Positions 1 through 9,154 of a stretch of 64,000 nucleotides of DNA are shown here, one piece after another (the first letter of the stretch is position 1; each line of letters starts with the position of its first letter). Below the pieces are notes generated by a model. It saw only the letters and a list, made by a program, of their open reading frames with translations, was not told the DNA's origin and searched no databases. Both the position numbers and the translations under genes were made by a program. This stretch comes from Nostoc cf. commune SO-36 (GTDB lineage Bacteria > Cyanobacteriota > Cyanobacteriia > Cyanobacteriales > Nostocaceae), in contig NZ_AP025732.1 in the NCBI RefSeq assembly GCF_023734775.1, forward strand, positions 4,524,501-4,588,500, read 5' to 3'.

Positions 1-19
1 CTTGAAAAACGCAAATCAA

Positions 20-358
20 ATGTCACAAATACTCAATATTGAACAAGCAGTATTAGATAATCTGCGAATTCTCTCGAATGACAAGCAACAAGAAGTCCTA
101 GATTTTGTTGAGTTTCTTGTAAAAAAAACAGTCAATCACCAGCAGTTAGACACTGAAGATTCAGATTCTAATATCTCATCAAATCTCCAACAGCAAAAAC
201 GACTATCTCTCCGAGAAATTGCCCGACTACCTGTAGCCGAACGTCACAAAATACTAGAACCTTTTATCGCCGCCATAGCCGAAGATTTTTTGAATGATCC
301 AGAATTAACAGAGTTTGCCGTTCTGGATGGTGAAGACTGGGAAACCGAGAATGACTAA
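20..358 (+). CDS. DUF2281-like antitoxin of a MazEF-type pair
   Basis: A protein of about 112 residues that probably acts as the antitoxin for the MazF/PemK-like toxin directly downstream. The N-terminal part (LDNLRILSNDKQQEVLDFVEFLVKK, interrupted here only for naming) resembles the short helical DUF2281 domain found in many cyanobacterial antitoxins. The C-terminal part (REIARLPVAERHKILEPFI, then an acidic tail) would be the toxin-binding segment. I start it at the ATG at 20; a TTG at 2 is in frame and the true start could lie before the window edge. Its stop overlaps the toxin start by 8 bases, so the two are translationally coupled. The family assignment is from residue pattern only. Confidence 0.7.
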   Translation: MSQILNIEQAVLDNLRILSNDKQQEVLDFVEFLVKKTVNHQQLDTEDSDSNISSNLQQQKRLSLREIARLPVAERHKILEPFIAAIAEDFLNDPELTEFAVLDGEDWETEND

Positions 359-716
359 TCCTAAAAAAGGTGAGATTTGGCTAGTGCAACTTGATCCAAC
401 TAGAGGACAAGAAATTCAGAAGACTCGCCCTGCTGTTGTGATTAGTTCTGATATCTTTATTTCTATACCAATGCGGATTATTATCCCTGTGGCAACATGG
501 CAACCTAAATTCCAAAATCGCATTTTCATGATTCCTATTCAGCAAACTAATGAAAATGGTTTAGACTCCAACTCAGCAGGTAATGTTTTGCAGCTTCGTA
601 GTGTAACAACCGAGCGATTTATCAGGTGCTTAGGAAAAGTTTCAACAGCCGTTATGCAAGAATTGCTAGACGGTTTAATTATCTGTATTGATTATGCTCC
701 TGAAAGCAACGACTGA
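351..716 (+). CDS. MazF/PemK-family mRNA interferase toxin
   Basis: A 121-residue MazF/PemK-type endoribonuclease. The family cleaves mRNA and is neutralised by a co-encoded antitoxin, here the preceding gene. The N-terminus shows the family signature GEIWLVQLDPTRGQEIQKTRP followed by AVVIS, including the conserved Arg in the DPTRG loop and the TRPAVV strand. The length is normal for the family. An upstream in-frame ATG at 315 would add 12 residues that read as an out-of-frame copy of the antitoxin end, so ATG 351 is preferred; it overlaps the antitoxin stop. Nothing is visibly broken, so the pair looks functional. Confidence 0.88.
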   Translation: MTNPKKGEIWLVQLDPTRGQEIQKTRPAVVISSDIFISIPMRIIIPVATWQPKFQNRIFMIPIQQTNENGLDSNSAGNVLQLRSVTTERFIRCLGKVSTAVMQELLDGLIICIDYAPESND

Positions 717-978
717 AAAAGAGGATCTTTGATAAAAATACAATTTAGAGGTAGGAGCCGAAACCCTGTTATAAAATAGACATATAAGGATTCGGGCGGG
801 CCATTTAACTGGTCATAAAACGCCTATAGAAACTATTTTTGGAAATCTCCAAGGTCTGAAGTCCAGCCAGCTGAAGCAACTACAGCGACTGTACCACCAG
901 CGTATACCGGGCGATCGCATCACCACGCCTGAGTTTTCCCAGCGTCTGGCAGCAATTAGCGCAGAAGTCAATCAGCCT

Positions 979-2592
979 GTGTGCGCCTACGTCAACCGTC
1001 GCGGACAAGTGATTCGCGTCGGGGTAGGCACACCGCGTCAAACGCAAATACCACCGATGGAATTGCCCCGTTACGGTGCAGAACGACTCAGTGGTATTCG
1101 TTGTATTGCCACCCATCTCAAGCCAGAACCGCCCAATGAAGCGGCACTCACGGCGATGGCATTACAACGCTTAGATGCCCTAGTTGTCCTAAATATTACT
1201 GGAACGGGATTTACACGGCGGGGAGGCGGTGCGACTGGGTATGTGAAAGAAGCTTATCTAGCTCATCTGACACCCCAAGACTCTCGCACCCTGATTCCTA
1301 GTCCTGCTGCTGTCAAAGTGGAGGAAAGCCAATTCGGCTTCGCTCACTCTAAACAAATCCAATCCCCAAGTTGGAATATATCGCCACCTTTGGATTTGGA
1401 CGATCTGGCAGACCAGGATTTAGTAGACTTGGTAGAAAATCTGGAAGCGGAATTTCAGCGCGAATTTATCGCCCAGGAAGTAGATTCTGACCACGATCGC
1501 GTGCTGATTGTGGGGCTGATGACCAGTGAGATGACTCCCCTACAATTCCAAGACACCCTATTAGAATTGGCACGTTTAGTTGATACGGCTGGGGGAGATG
1601 TATTACAGACAATACAACAAAAGCGATCGCGCATTCATCCCCAAACAGTAGTTGGCGAAGGTAAGGTGCAAGAAATTGCTCTAACTGCCCAAACACTAGG
1701 AGTCAACCTCGTTGTCTTCGACCGCGATCTTTCACCCTCCCAAGTCCGCAACTTAGAAATGCAAATTGGTATCCGGGTGGTTGACCGCACCGAAGTTATT
1801 TTGGATATCTTTGCCCAACGCGCTCAGTCTCGTGCTGGTAAGTTGCAAGTAGAATTAGCGCAGCTAGAATATATGCAACCGCGACTGGCTGGTAGAGGTC
1901 GCACCATGTCCCGATTAGGTGGTGGTATTGGGACTCGTGGCCCTGGTGAAACTAAACTGGAAACTGAACGCCGTGCCATTGGGCAGCGCATTTCCCGACT
2001 GCAAAAAGAAGTAACTCAGTTGCAGGCCCATCGTTCGCGGTTACGGCAGCGACGGCAGCATCGAGAAGTTCCTTCAGTCGCTTTAGTTGGATATACCAAC
2101 GCTGGCAAGTCCACTTTGCTGAATGCGCTCACGAATGCAGAAGTATATACAGCCGACCAGTTATTTGCCACTCTCGATCCCACCACGCGCCGCTTGGCAA
2201 TTCCTTATGGCGAAACCAATGAACATCAGGAAATTCTCATTACAGATACAGTAGGGTTTATACACGAACTGCCTGCATCGTTAATGGATGCCTTCCGCGC
2301 CACCTTGGAGGAAGTCACAGAAGCCGATGCCCTACTACATTTGGTAGATTTGTCTCACCCCGCTTGGTTGCGTCATATTCGCTCAGTCAGAGAAATCTTG
2401 GCACAAATGCCAATAACTCCTGGCCCGGCGCTGGTTGTTTTTAACAAGATTGATCAAGCCAATAGTGAGACACTAGCTTTAGCTAGAGAAGAATTTCCTT
2501 TAGCGGTGTTTATTTCTGCAAGTCAGCGCTTGGGATTAGAAACCCTACGTCAGCGTCTTGCCAAGCTAATTGAATATGCCATTGACAAGTAG
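979..2592 (+). CDS. hflX: GTPase HflX (ribosome-associated), 5' end uncertain
   Basis: HflX is a ribosome-splitting GTPase. The G-domain is complete: G1 GYTNAGKS, G3 DTVGF, G4 NKID and a terminal SAS-type G5. Before it is the HflX N-terminal domain with the Gly-rich linker GRGRTMSRLGGGIGTRGPGETK. The GTG at 979 is the first canonical start, but the same frame stays open to 775 and encodes a plausible HflX N-terminus (GNLQGLKSSQLKQLQRLYHQ from 841) without an ATG, GTG or TTG. Cyanobacterial HflX usually includes this segment, so the real protein probably begins near 805-830, at a lost or unusual start. A strong terminator follows. Function is secure; the start is not. Confidence 0.92.
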   Translation: MCAYVNRRGQVIRVGVGTPRQTQIPPMELPRYGAERLSGIRCIATHLKPEPPNEAALTAMALQRLDALVVLNITGTGFTRRGGGATGYVKEAYLAHLTPQDSRTLIPSPAAVKVEESQFGFAHSKQIQSPSWNISPPLDLDDLADQDLVDLVENLEAEFQREFIAQEVDSDHDRVLIVGLMTSEMTPLQFQDTLLELARLVDTAGGDVLQTIQQKRSRIHPQTVVGEGKVQEIALTAQTLGVNLVVFDRDLSPSQVRNLEMQIGIRVVDRTEVILDIFAQRAQSRAGKLQVELAQLEYMQPRLAGRGRTMSRLGGGIGTRGPGETKLETERRAIGQRISRLQKEVTQLQAHRSRLRQRRQHREVPSVALVGYTNAGKSTLLNALTNAEVYTADQLFATLDPTTRRLAIPYGETNEHQEILITDTVGFIHELPASLMDAFRATLEEVTEADALLHLVDLSHPAWLRHIRSVREILAQMPITPGPALVVFNKIDQANSETLALAREEFPLAVFISASQRLGLETLRQRLAKLIEYAIDK

Positions 2593-2629
2593 AAAAATGT
2601 TGAAATTTAATATATTTTAAATTTAATTA

Positions 2630-2655
2630 AGCTCAGTAATTTTACTGAGCTTTTT
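2630..2655 (+). terminator. Rho-independent terminator of hflX
   Basis: AGCTCAGT at 2630-2637 pairs with ACTGAGCT at 2644-2651, separated by AATTTT and followed by a T run. It lies 38 bases past the hflX stop. Confidence 0.85.
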
Positions 2656-2839
2656 ATGTATATAAAGCTGAAAATAAAATGTTTTTGAAGACACATCCTG
2701 TATTAGAGACAACCTGTTGTCCAGTGTTTAGAGTGGTGTAAGGCTTTCTCTTGAGCGCTTTTGACTTTGATGGGTGGCAAGCAGTAAATTCCCATCTTAG
2801 CAACGAAGTCTTACCATTCTATTTAACTTATCAATTAAC

Positions 2840-3601
2840 ATGAAAAATCTCTTTTCAACTTCAGCAGTACCATCCTTTTTAGCTGCAACTGCCGTTGTAA
2901 TATCATCCTCTGTTTTTTCCCCTGCGAATGCCGCTTCTTTTACATATAATTTGGATTGCATTATTTCTGGAACTGTAGGTACACAAAACTATAATGGTGG
3001 AAGTACCTGTGCCAAAGTAAACACTTCTTTTGGAACGCTTACTATTAAGGACAATGCGACTGATGCCAAAAAAGTAGATGTTGTCATCGACCTAGCAGGA
3101 ACAAACAAGCATAAAGTTCAAACATTTGATTTGAATTACGACGACAGCAAATTTAATAACAATGCTTTTCAAATATCGGCAGCTTCATCTTACGCTATGG
3201 GCAGTAACCCCATTACAGTAGATGAAAACAAGCAAAAACCAGGTGGTTATCAAGGTAAATTAGATTTAGAAATTAACCCATCATCCACTGGCTCAACCAA
3301 TGATGGCTTCACAGCCACACTTTCATTGAAGAATTTTGATCTCAATGCAGCAAACTTTAATTTTAAAGATACTCTCAATCAAATATTCGCGGCAGTTCAC
3401 ATTGGGAATTACGGTAATAACCCAGGAATTTCTGGTACTAATTCAATATGGGTAGGGGCGAGTTCTTATTATCAGGCCCCACCTAAACCTAAATATGTGC
3501 CTGAACCAAGGACAACAGTTGCTCTAGCTTTATTTGCTTTGGGTGCTTTAGGACTTATCAAAAAAACAAACAGTCTGCACAAGAGTCAGCAACACTGCTG
3601 A
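2840..3601 (+). CDS. PEP-CTERM sorting-domain exported protein
   Basis: A 253-residue exported protein with a Sec signal peptide (about residues 1-31, hydrophobic AATAVVISSSVFSP then ANA-A cleavage site). Its C-terminal sorting signal has VPEP at about residue 222, a hydrophobic helix (TVALALFALGALGLI) and basic residues (KK). In other bacteria such tails are processed by exosortase during export, often in strains that make extracellular polysaccharide. The mature body is rich in Asn, Ser and Thr and looks like a beta-sandwich adhesin or matrix protein, with two Cys near the N-terminus (LDC, STC). No exosortase gene is in this window. It stands alone, and its specific role is unknown. Confidence 0.85.
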   Translation: MKNLFSTSAVPSFLAATAVVISSSVFSPANAASFTYNLDCIISGTVGTQNYNGGSTCAKVNTSFGTLTIKDNATDAKKVDVVIDLAGTNKHKVQTFDLNYDDSKFNNNAFQISAASSYAMGSNPITVDENKQKPGGYQGKLDLEINPSSTGSTNDGFTATLSLKNFDLNAANFNFKDTLNQIFAAVHIGNYGNNPGISGTNSIWVGASSYYQAPPKPKYVPEPRTTVALALFALGALGLIKKTNSLHKSQQHC

Positions 3602-3881
3602 TTTAACTTGGTGGTGAGGCACAGAGGTACTTCATCACCCCTTGCTTGTATGGTGGTAATTATTTGCTTAAGTAAGCCTTGTACATCAGAACTATTTTAA
3701 GAGAAAGTAAACTTTAGACTTTATCCGATATAAATAACTCCCTTAGATTATTGACTACATTTATAAAATCGGTTAATACATAAAAAATTTATATATGGTT
3801 TGAGCAAAAGTATGATATTGAAGCTACAGTTAGTATCAACGTTCTAAAATTAAGAATGTATGACATTAATTTGAGGACTTT

Positions 3882-4154
3882 ATGGCTGCAAAAGTAGAAA
3901 TTTACACTTGGAGAACTTGCCCGTTTTGTATTCGTGCCAAAAGTTTGCTGAAGAACAAGGGCGTTGAATTTATCGAATACAGCATCGATGGAGATGAGGC
4001 AGCCAGAAATAAAATGGCTCAAAGAGCAAATGGACGTCGTTCTTTACCGCAAATTTTCATCAATGATGATCATGTTGGTGGCTGTGACGATATCCACGCT
4101 TTAGACAGTCAAGGTAAGCTGGATGAGCTACTAACTTCTAACAACAGCGTTTAA
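3882..4154 (+). CDS. grxC: Glutaredoxin 3 (GrxC)
   Basis: A 90-residue dithiol glutaredoxin that reduces disulfides and glutathionylated proteins using glutathione. The active site CPFC is at residues 14-17, with the glutathione-binding features SLPQIFI (cis-Pro) and GGCDD near the C-terminus. The length is normal. It lies about 240 bases upstream of glutathione synthase in the same orientation, a pairing common in cyanobacteria, which links the protein to the supply of its cofactor. The leader contains GAGGAC about 9 bases before the ATG as a weak ribosome binding site. Confidence 0.95.
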   Translation: MAAKVEIYTWRTCPFCIRAKSLLKNKGVEFIEYSIDGDEAARNKMAQRANGRRSLPQIFINDDHVGGCDDIHALDSQGKLDELLTSNNSV

Positions 4155-4392
4155 GATTCAGAAGGTATTGCTTTAGCGACAAGCCGCTGCAAATCACACG
4201 GCAGTCGCTACAACTCTGAAAAAACAACGCTCTGCCTTGTTTAATGTCTTTTACCCCTACAAAACGATATCTGTCTACAAGACTTTACCCTCCAGATCAT
4301 ACTCAGTAGTACAAAAGTACGTCAATTGGTGAGAGCATCAAGAGATAATAATTGAATAACCATTTAATTTCTTGGTGATTGAGGTATAAAGG

Positions 4393-5367
4393 GTGAAACT
4401 GGTTTTTATCATTGATTCCATCCATCTGCTTGACCCGTGTCATGATACCAGTGTTGCCTTAATCGAAGCAGCGCAAATCCTGGGACACAAAGTTTGGGTG
4501 ACTCAGGCAAGCTTGCTGAGTGTGGTGGAGGGAAAAGCTTGGGCTGTGCTACAGCAAGTCGAACTTGTACCAGTACAGTTGATAGACAGACGGTGGGTAG
4601 CAGCGAATCCTTGGTATAAGTTGAGCGATTCCTCTTTAACTTCTTTAGAGACAATGGACGCCGTATTTATGCGGACAGATCCACCTGTCAATGATTCCTA
4701 CCTCTATGCCACCTATATTCTGGATTACATTGACCAAAATAAAACCTTGGTGATTAATAGTCCTAGCGGCATCCGAGGGGCAAATGAAAAAATGTACGCC
4801 CTCCAGTTTACCAAAGCGATTCCAGAAACCATTGTCAGTGCTGATAAGCAGTTTATCCGCCAATTTGTAGAAGCAAAGGGGGCAGCAATTCTCAAACCCT
4901 TGGGTAACAAAGCTGGCGAAGGTATTTTGTTTTTGCAACCAGGCGATCGCAATTTTAACTCCATTGTTGAACTCAGTACCCTCCAAGGTCGAGTGCCAGT
5001 GATGGTACAAACCTATTTACCGGAGGCAAAAGAAGGAGATAAGCGAATTATCTTGCTTAATGGCGAACCGATTGGTGCCCTCAATCGCCTCTCTAGTGGA
5101 ACTGATTTTCGCAATAATATGGCAACTGGTGGCACAGTTGCTCAAACCGCGATTACTCCAGAAGAGTATGAAATCTGTACTTTAGTAGCCGAACGTTTAC
5201 GCCAAGATGGCTTAGTTTTTGTGGGTATTGATGTTATTGGTGGCTATCTAACTGAAGTTAATGTCACTAGCCCTACCGGAATTCGTGAGATTGACCGACT
5301 TGATGGTACTCAGCTTGGTCATCAGGTTATTCAATGGATTGAACAAACCCTAAAAATCAAAAATTAA
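4393..5367 (+). CDS. gshB: Glutathione synthase
   Basis: ATP-grasp glutathione synthetase (324 residues) that joins glycine to gamma-glutamylcysteine in the cytoplasm. The N-terminal substrate domain has FIIDSIHLL and MRTDPPVND. The ATP-grasp part includes KPLGNKAGEGI (about residues 164-174), the RIILLNGEPIGALNR segment, and the metal-binding EVNVTSPTGIREID near the C-terminus. The GTG at 4393 is the start, preceded by GAGGTATAAAGG. It follows grxC. Its last codons (TLKIKN) and stop lie inside the left arm of an inverted-repeat element, so the extreme C-terminus may have been shaped by that insertion. Confidence 0.96.
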   Translation: MKLVFIIDSIHLLDPCHDTSVALIEAAQILGHKVWVTQASLLSVVEGKAWAVLQQVELVPVQLIDRRWVAANPWYKLSDSSLTSLETMDAVFMRTDPPVNDSYLYATYILDYIDQNKTLVINSPSGIRGANEKMYALQFTKAIPETIVSADKQFIRQFVEAKGAAILKPLGNKAGEGILFLQPGDRNFNSIVELSTLQGRVPVMVQTYLPEAKEGDKRIILLNGEPIGALNRLSSGTDFRNNMATGGTVAQTAITPEEYEICTLVAERLRQDGLVFVGIDVIGGYLTEVNVTSPTGIREIDRLDGTQLGHQVIQWIEQTLKIKN

Positions 5368-5499
5368 TTTACGTTAGACATCTGGTGAAATTAATTCTGC
5401 ATTACCTCAAACTCTTGTAGAGAAGGGAAATTAGACTAGACTACTAACGTCTCCATACATTCTTTTTCACCAGATGTCTATTTATATTTTTGATTTTTA
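5350..5499. mobile_element. MITE-like inverted-repeat element at the gshB 3' end
   Basis: TAGACATCTGGTGAAA at 5375-5390 is exactly reverse-complementary to 5465-5480, enclosing 74 bases with no coding potential. The pairing continues outward with small gaps: CTAAAAATCAAAAAT at 5350-5364 matches the complement of 5485-5499. Perfect terminal inverted repeats and small size suggest a non-autonomous transposable element. TA dinucleotides sit at both borders of the AGACATCTGG repeat. Alternatively it may simply be a large terminator hairpin. Confidence 0.55.
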
Positions 5500-5620
5500 G
5501 TGTTTTATTTCCCAGAAAACAGGCTTCCTTTGAAGACTTGCGTCGGCGAGTTTCTTACGCAATTTGCTTTGAGTCAATATATTTACTTCTAACGAATATA
5601 AGTTTAATGGATTGCGAGGA

Positions 5621-5665
5621 GTAGATGTAGCGATGTCTACGACAGACTACTCTACGCATCCGTAG
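5621..5665. repeat. Dispersed GCGATGTCTACGAC repeat, copy 1
   Basis: This segment contains AGCGATGTCTACGACAGACT and TCTACGCATCCGTAG. Related copies are at 21521-21556 and 30596-30627. All three are intergenic, GC-richer than their surroundings, and share AGCGATGTCT(A/C)CGAC...CTACGCA. The rest of the 5368-5914 gap has no gene. Confidence 0.6.
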
Positions 5666-5914
5666 TTGGGCAGGTCTTCCTGTTCTTTTAATGGCAAAAG
5701 CATATCTGGACATACAAGCCAGTAGACTTCCTGCCCAAATTCATTCCATAAAGTAGAATTGACGAATTTTTTTACCAATTGACAAAATTGGGGATGGCAA
5801 CATCTTGCTTACCCCTGCCCTTAGTAAAACCCTGGTTTAACTAGCAGATTTTATACTGCGTTCAGCCTGACCTGAGACTGCTAAGTTAATCTAAAATCTC
5901 CTATCCAAAATCTT

Positions 5915-7243
5915 TTAATTCCTTGGTGTTCGTCGGTTTCTGAGAAAATCAGGTATATCTAATCCAGGTTTTTCTTTTGGTTCTGGAGTTGGAGTTGGAG
6001 TTGAAGTTGGAGTTGAAGTTGGATTTGGGGCTGAGGTTGGGGGAGTAACAGCGGGTTGCTGTGTTGTTGACCGCTTCGGAGTATTAGGTGTTACCCGAAC
6101 GTTAGCCACACTTTGTTGTTGCACAGCTTGCACTTCACCTGTAAACCCGGTGGCAATTACAGTAATTCTTACCTCACCTTGGAGTCTGTCATCAATTACC
6201 GCCCCGAAAATAATATTGGCGTTGGGATCAACTACTTCATAGATTGCTTCTGCGGCAGCATTCACTTCATGCAAAGTCAGATCAGTGCCACCAGTAATAT
6301 TAAATACAACCCCTCTAGCACCTTCAATAGAACATTCTAGTAATGGTGAAGAAATAGCTGCGATCGCAGCTTCTCTAGCTCTAGATTTTCCGGAGCTAAC
6401 GCCAATTCCCATTAATGCCGATCCCGCATCTGCCATCACAGCTCGGACATCAGCAAAGTCAACGTTTACCAAACCGGGGATCGTGATGATATCAGAAATA
6501 CCTTGTACCCCTTGACGTAGCACATCATCTGCGTAGCGAAAAGCTTCTTGCACAGGTGTTTGTTCGGGGATCACTTCCAGCAATTTGTTGTTGGGGATAA
6601 TGATCAGTGTATCTACTCTACTTTTTAGTCCTTGAATACCTTCTTCCGCTTGGCTGGTGCGGCGACGGCCCTCAAAAACAAACGGACGTGTAACCACACC
6701 AACAGTAAGAGCGCCCATTTCTTTTGCCACTTCTGCCACAATTGGGGCTGCACCCGTCCCAGTACCACCCCCCATACCAGCAGTGATAAATACTAAGTCT
6801 GCTCCCTCTAAAGCCGTAGCAATTTCGTCCCGTGATTCCTCAGCTGCCTTTTGGCCAATGGCAGGATTACCACCTGCTCCTAAACCCCGCGTTAGCTTCT
6901 GTCCAATTTGCAATCGACTTGGAGCGCCAGCTAAGGTAAGAGCTTGAGCATCAGTGTTAATTGACCAAAACTCTACCCCAGAGACATCAGACTCGATCAT
7001 GCGGTTGACAGCATTGCCACCACCACCACCGACACCAATCACTTTGATGTTGGCGACCCGGCCAGGAACAATCTCACCAATTCGGCTATTTTCCGGAGAA
7101 ATCTTCTTATTATCGTGATTTTGTCCGAAGTTTAACCCAGAGTTATTAAAGGGATTGCTCGAGTTAACTGCCAGAGAAAACCCTGGCTGTCCCGTAGATT
7201 GGGAATTTTTATAGTTAAGTCCTTGGTTATTATCAAGTGTCAT
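5915..7243 (-). CDS. ftsZ: Cell division protein FtsZ
   Basis: Tubulin-like GTPase that forms the division ring (442 residues). An N-terminal extension of about 60 residues, typical of filamentous cyanobacteria, precedes the GTPase core. [11 protein letters not shown] is the nucleotide-binding loop, [10 protein letters not shown] is the tubulin signature, and [11 protein letters not shown] is the T7-loop region carrying the catalytic Asp. The C-terminal linker is low-complexity (Pro/Thr/Ser), encoded by near-perfect hexanucleotide repeats, and ends in the conserved peptide [12 protein letters not shown] used to bind FtsA/ZipN-type partners. ftsQ lies upstream on the same strand after a gap of about 1 kb. 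Confidence 0.98.
   Translation of the reverse strand: MTLDNNQGLNYKNSQSTGQPGFSLAVNSSNPFNNSGLNFGQNHDNKKISPENSRIGEIVPGRVANIKVIGVGGGGGNAVNRMIESDVSGVEFWSINTDAQALTLAGAPSRLQIGQKLTRGLGAGGNPAIGQKAAEESRDEIATALEGADLVFITAGMGGGTGTGAAPIVAEVAKEMGALTVGVVTRPFVFEGRRRTSQAEEGIQGLKSRVDTLIIIPNNKLLEVIPEQTPVQEAFRYADDVLRQGVQGISDIITIPGLVNVDFADVRAVMADAGSALMGIGVSSGKSRAREAAIAAISSPLLECSIEGARGVVFNITGGTDLTLHEVNAAAEAIYEVVDPNANIIFGAVIDDRLQGEVRITVIATGFTGEVQAVQQQSVANVRVTPNTPKRSTTQQPAVTPPTSAPNPTSTPTSTPTPTPEPKEKPGLDIPDFLRNRRTPRN
5983..6030. repeat. Hexanucleotide tandem repeat inside the ftsZ linker
   Basis: GGAGTT / GAAGTT units repeat about seven times on the plus strand. They encode the TPTSTP-type linker of FtsZ before its C-terminal peptide. 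Units of 6 bases keep the frame when copy number changes. Confidence 0.8.
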
Positions 7244-8320
7244 TGGATTTGTAAGAGGGTAGATAAACGACTTTTTCAGGTGTTATTCACCTCAGAGTCA
7301 ACTTTATTTTGACAGTGCCACAATACTATGGCATTGTTCTTTATTGTTTTCACTACTGCCAAGCCTAACAGAATTGGCAGTCCGAAAATTTGCTATGGGA
7401 TAAGCTTTTAAAGCAACCGATCGCACAGCCAATTTTACAGAAGTATACCTATATTGATCTAAAAGTGACCTGTATAACTTCAACCAGACATTAATCTCTT
7501 CATTATTCTCAACTAAGGGGATAACTGGTAAAGACACACTACAGCGCACCTTCTCTGCCTCAATAATAATATTGTTAATAGGTTTCACCATTGTGGTTGA
7601 CTGCAACTTTAGGCACAAAATTTACCTTTTACTTACTTATGCTTGAGACTAAAGTAAGCAAGAATTTACTTGTTAGACTATACTTGATTAATTTGTTACT
7701 TGGGGAGTCTCAATAGACACTTTATTAGAGCAATACTCTATCCTACAAAAACCCTCACTAGTACGATCAAACAATCAAGATTTCCTAAGAGGTTTTGTTA
7801 CCCAATAGAATTACGGAGCAGAGTACCCAAACTTATTGCCCAGAAGCAATACTTACGCAATCCCAGGTGGAATTTTATATTACAGGCTAAAACTTCAGTA
7901 AACTGTCTTTGGAAGTCTCCTCAACAGACCAAAGCCAAGAGTATTTTTAGCTCTGCACTTCGATGGCGGCGTAAACCGTTCTCATTAGTGCCCTCTGCTC
8001 GCAAGTCTAATCTTAATGAAAAACTCAAGGATTCTTCTCTTTTGGGCATTGGGTTTACTCAAAGAATATATGGGCAGAAGGCGTTTTGAACGCCCTAGAC
8101 AATCATTCAGATTGTCCAATATTTTGCACCCTACTATTAGATGTTAGGGTAACAATTGAGGGTCTTTAACTCGCAATGGAGATTTTATGATTGATCCTTT
8201 CATTTTAATTAGAAGTTAATGCCGATTTTCGTGCAGTTTACTAGAAAACTGAAAATAATAAATATATTTGTCAGCATAAAGCTTCTTAATTTACTAGGAG
8301 CTATCAATAAATTAAACACG
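7244..8320. other. Long gap between ftsQ and ftsZ
   Basis: This 1.08 kb segment has no protein I recognise. One minus-strand frame (7304-7618) is listed separately at low confidence; a plus-strand frame at 7700-8089 begins with TTG and reads as Arg/Lys-rich non-protein-like sequence. Regulated ftsZ promoters would be expected here, but no clear -35/-10 pair could be fixed by eye. Confidence 0.5.
7304..7618 (-). CDS. Possible small protein upstream of ftsZ
   Basis: An open frame of 104 codons in the same orientation as ftsQ and ftsZ, ending 60 bases before the ftsZ start. The translation (for example KPINNIIIEAEKVRCSVSLP and SLLDQYRYTSVKLAVRS) is not obviously a random shadow, but I do not recognise a family. 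It has no clear ribosome binding site, membrane helix or signal peptide. It may be a lineage-specific gene or chance coding in the ftsZ leader. A second in-frame ATG lies nine codons in (MVKPINN). Confidence 0.25.
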   Translation of the reverse strand: MCLKLQSTTMVKPINNIIIEAEKVRCSVSLPVIPLVENNEEINVWLKLYRSLLDQYRYTSVKLAVRSVALKAYPIANFRTANSVRLGSSENNKEQCHSIVALSK

Positions 8321-9154
8321 TTAGATATTTTTAGGGATTTTGGGAGTTAATTTTTGATCTTTTTGGTTCATTTGTACTAATGGAAATTCGGGGTTTTTCA
8401 GATCAATATACTCTACTTGACCGGAATTGAACTTTGTTGCTAAATGGCGCATTTGGGCGAGTACCTTAATTTGTTCAGCTAACTGAGGGCCTGGAACGCC
8501 GAGATGCACATTTCCTATTTCTGTTTTCAAAATTAAATTCGTTGGATTTTGGCAATTAATTTCCATAACTTTTACGGGACTTTGGCTGACAGCCTGATGA
8601 AGTTGAGTCCAGTAGAGGCAGTATTGTGTTGGTGAGCCAATTACTCTGAGATTGGGTAATTTCTTAGTGGGATTAAGTGATGTGTATTTTTCTAAAGGCA
8701 TCCAGGCCCCAGTTGCATCTAGTAAGCCGATTGTAACTTTTTTGTTGCCAAGCGTTTGAGTGACTGCTACAGGTACGCGTTCTTGAATTTCGATAATTAA
8801 TCCAGGAGGAAACAGGCGGCGTCTGACGATCGCTTGAGCGATAGTTGGTTGTTTCTTCAAAGACTTAGCGATCGCCGACGGTTCAATCCGCCACAAAGAC
8901 TGGGGGTAAGACAGCGCCAACAGTGACTGAGTTGTTTGCTCCGACAGTGATTTATTACCTGATTTCATCATTATTTGTTTGGGAGTTTTTAGCATCCACA
9001 CTGGTTGGACTGCAACCCACAGCAATCCACCCGCGAAACCAGTAATAGCAAAAGTTCGCCAAATAGCCTGAATAATTCTCATCTGCCGCTGACGACGTAA
9101 TTTCTGACGACGTTGGGCTAGATTTGTGCGGGAAACTGATATTATGCCAGCCAT
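8321..9154 (-). CDS. ftsQ: Cell division protein FtsQ/DivIB
   Basis: Bitopic divisome protein of 277 residues. It has a basic cytoplasmic N-terminus (RRQKLRRQRQMR), one transmembrane helix at about residues 31-50 (TFAITGFAGGLLWVAVQPVW), then a POTRA domain with the pattern SLSEQTTQSLLAL...LWRIEPSAIAKSLKKQPTIAQAIVRRRLFPPGLIIEIQERVPVA, split here for description. The FtsQ beta domain follows, ending with the LVQMNQ region. It connects cytoplasmic and periplasmic division proteins. The neighbour downstream on the same strand is ftsZ, as in other cyanobacteria. The upstream side is a divergent gap facing the ATPase gene at 9831. Confidence 0.92.
   Translation of the reverse strand: MAGIISVSRTNLAQRRQKLRRQRQMRIIQAIWRTFAITGFAGGLLWVAVQPVWMLKTPKQIMMKSGNKSLSEQTTQSLLALSYPQSLWRIEPSAIAKSLKKQPTIAQAIVRRRLFPPGLIIEIQERVPVAVTQTLGNKKVTIGLLDATGAWMPLEKYTSLNPTKKLPNLRVIGSPTQYCLYWTQLHQAVSQSPVKVMEINCQNPTNLILKTEIGNVHLGVPGPQLAEQIKVLAQMRHLATKFNSGQVEYIDLKNPEFPLVQMNQKDQKLTPKIPKNI

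Noticed and set aside
880..1116. Minus-strand open frame opposite hflX
   Set aside because: It lies on the other strand of the HflX coding region and shows no domain or ribosome binding site.
7700..8089. 129-codon plus-strand frame in the ftsQ-ftsZ gap
   Set aside because: Starts with TTG, is Arg/Lys/Ser-rich in no protein-like order, and has no family resemblance.
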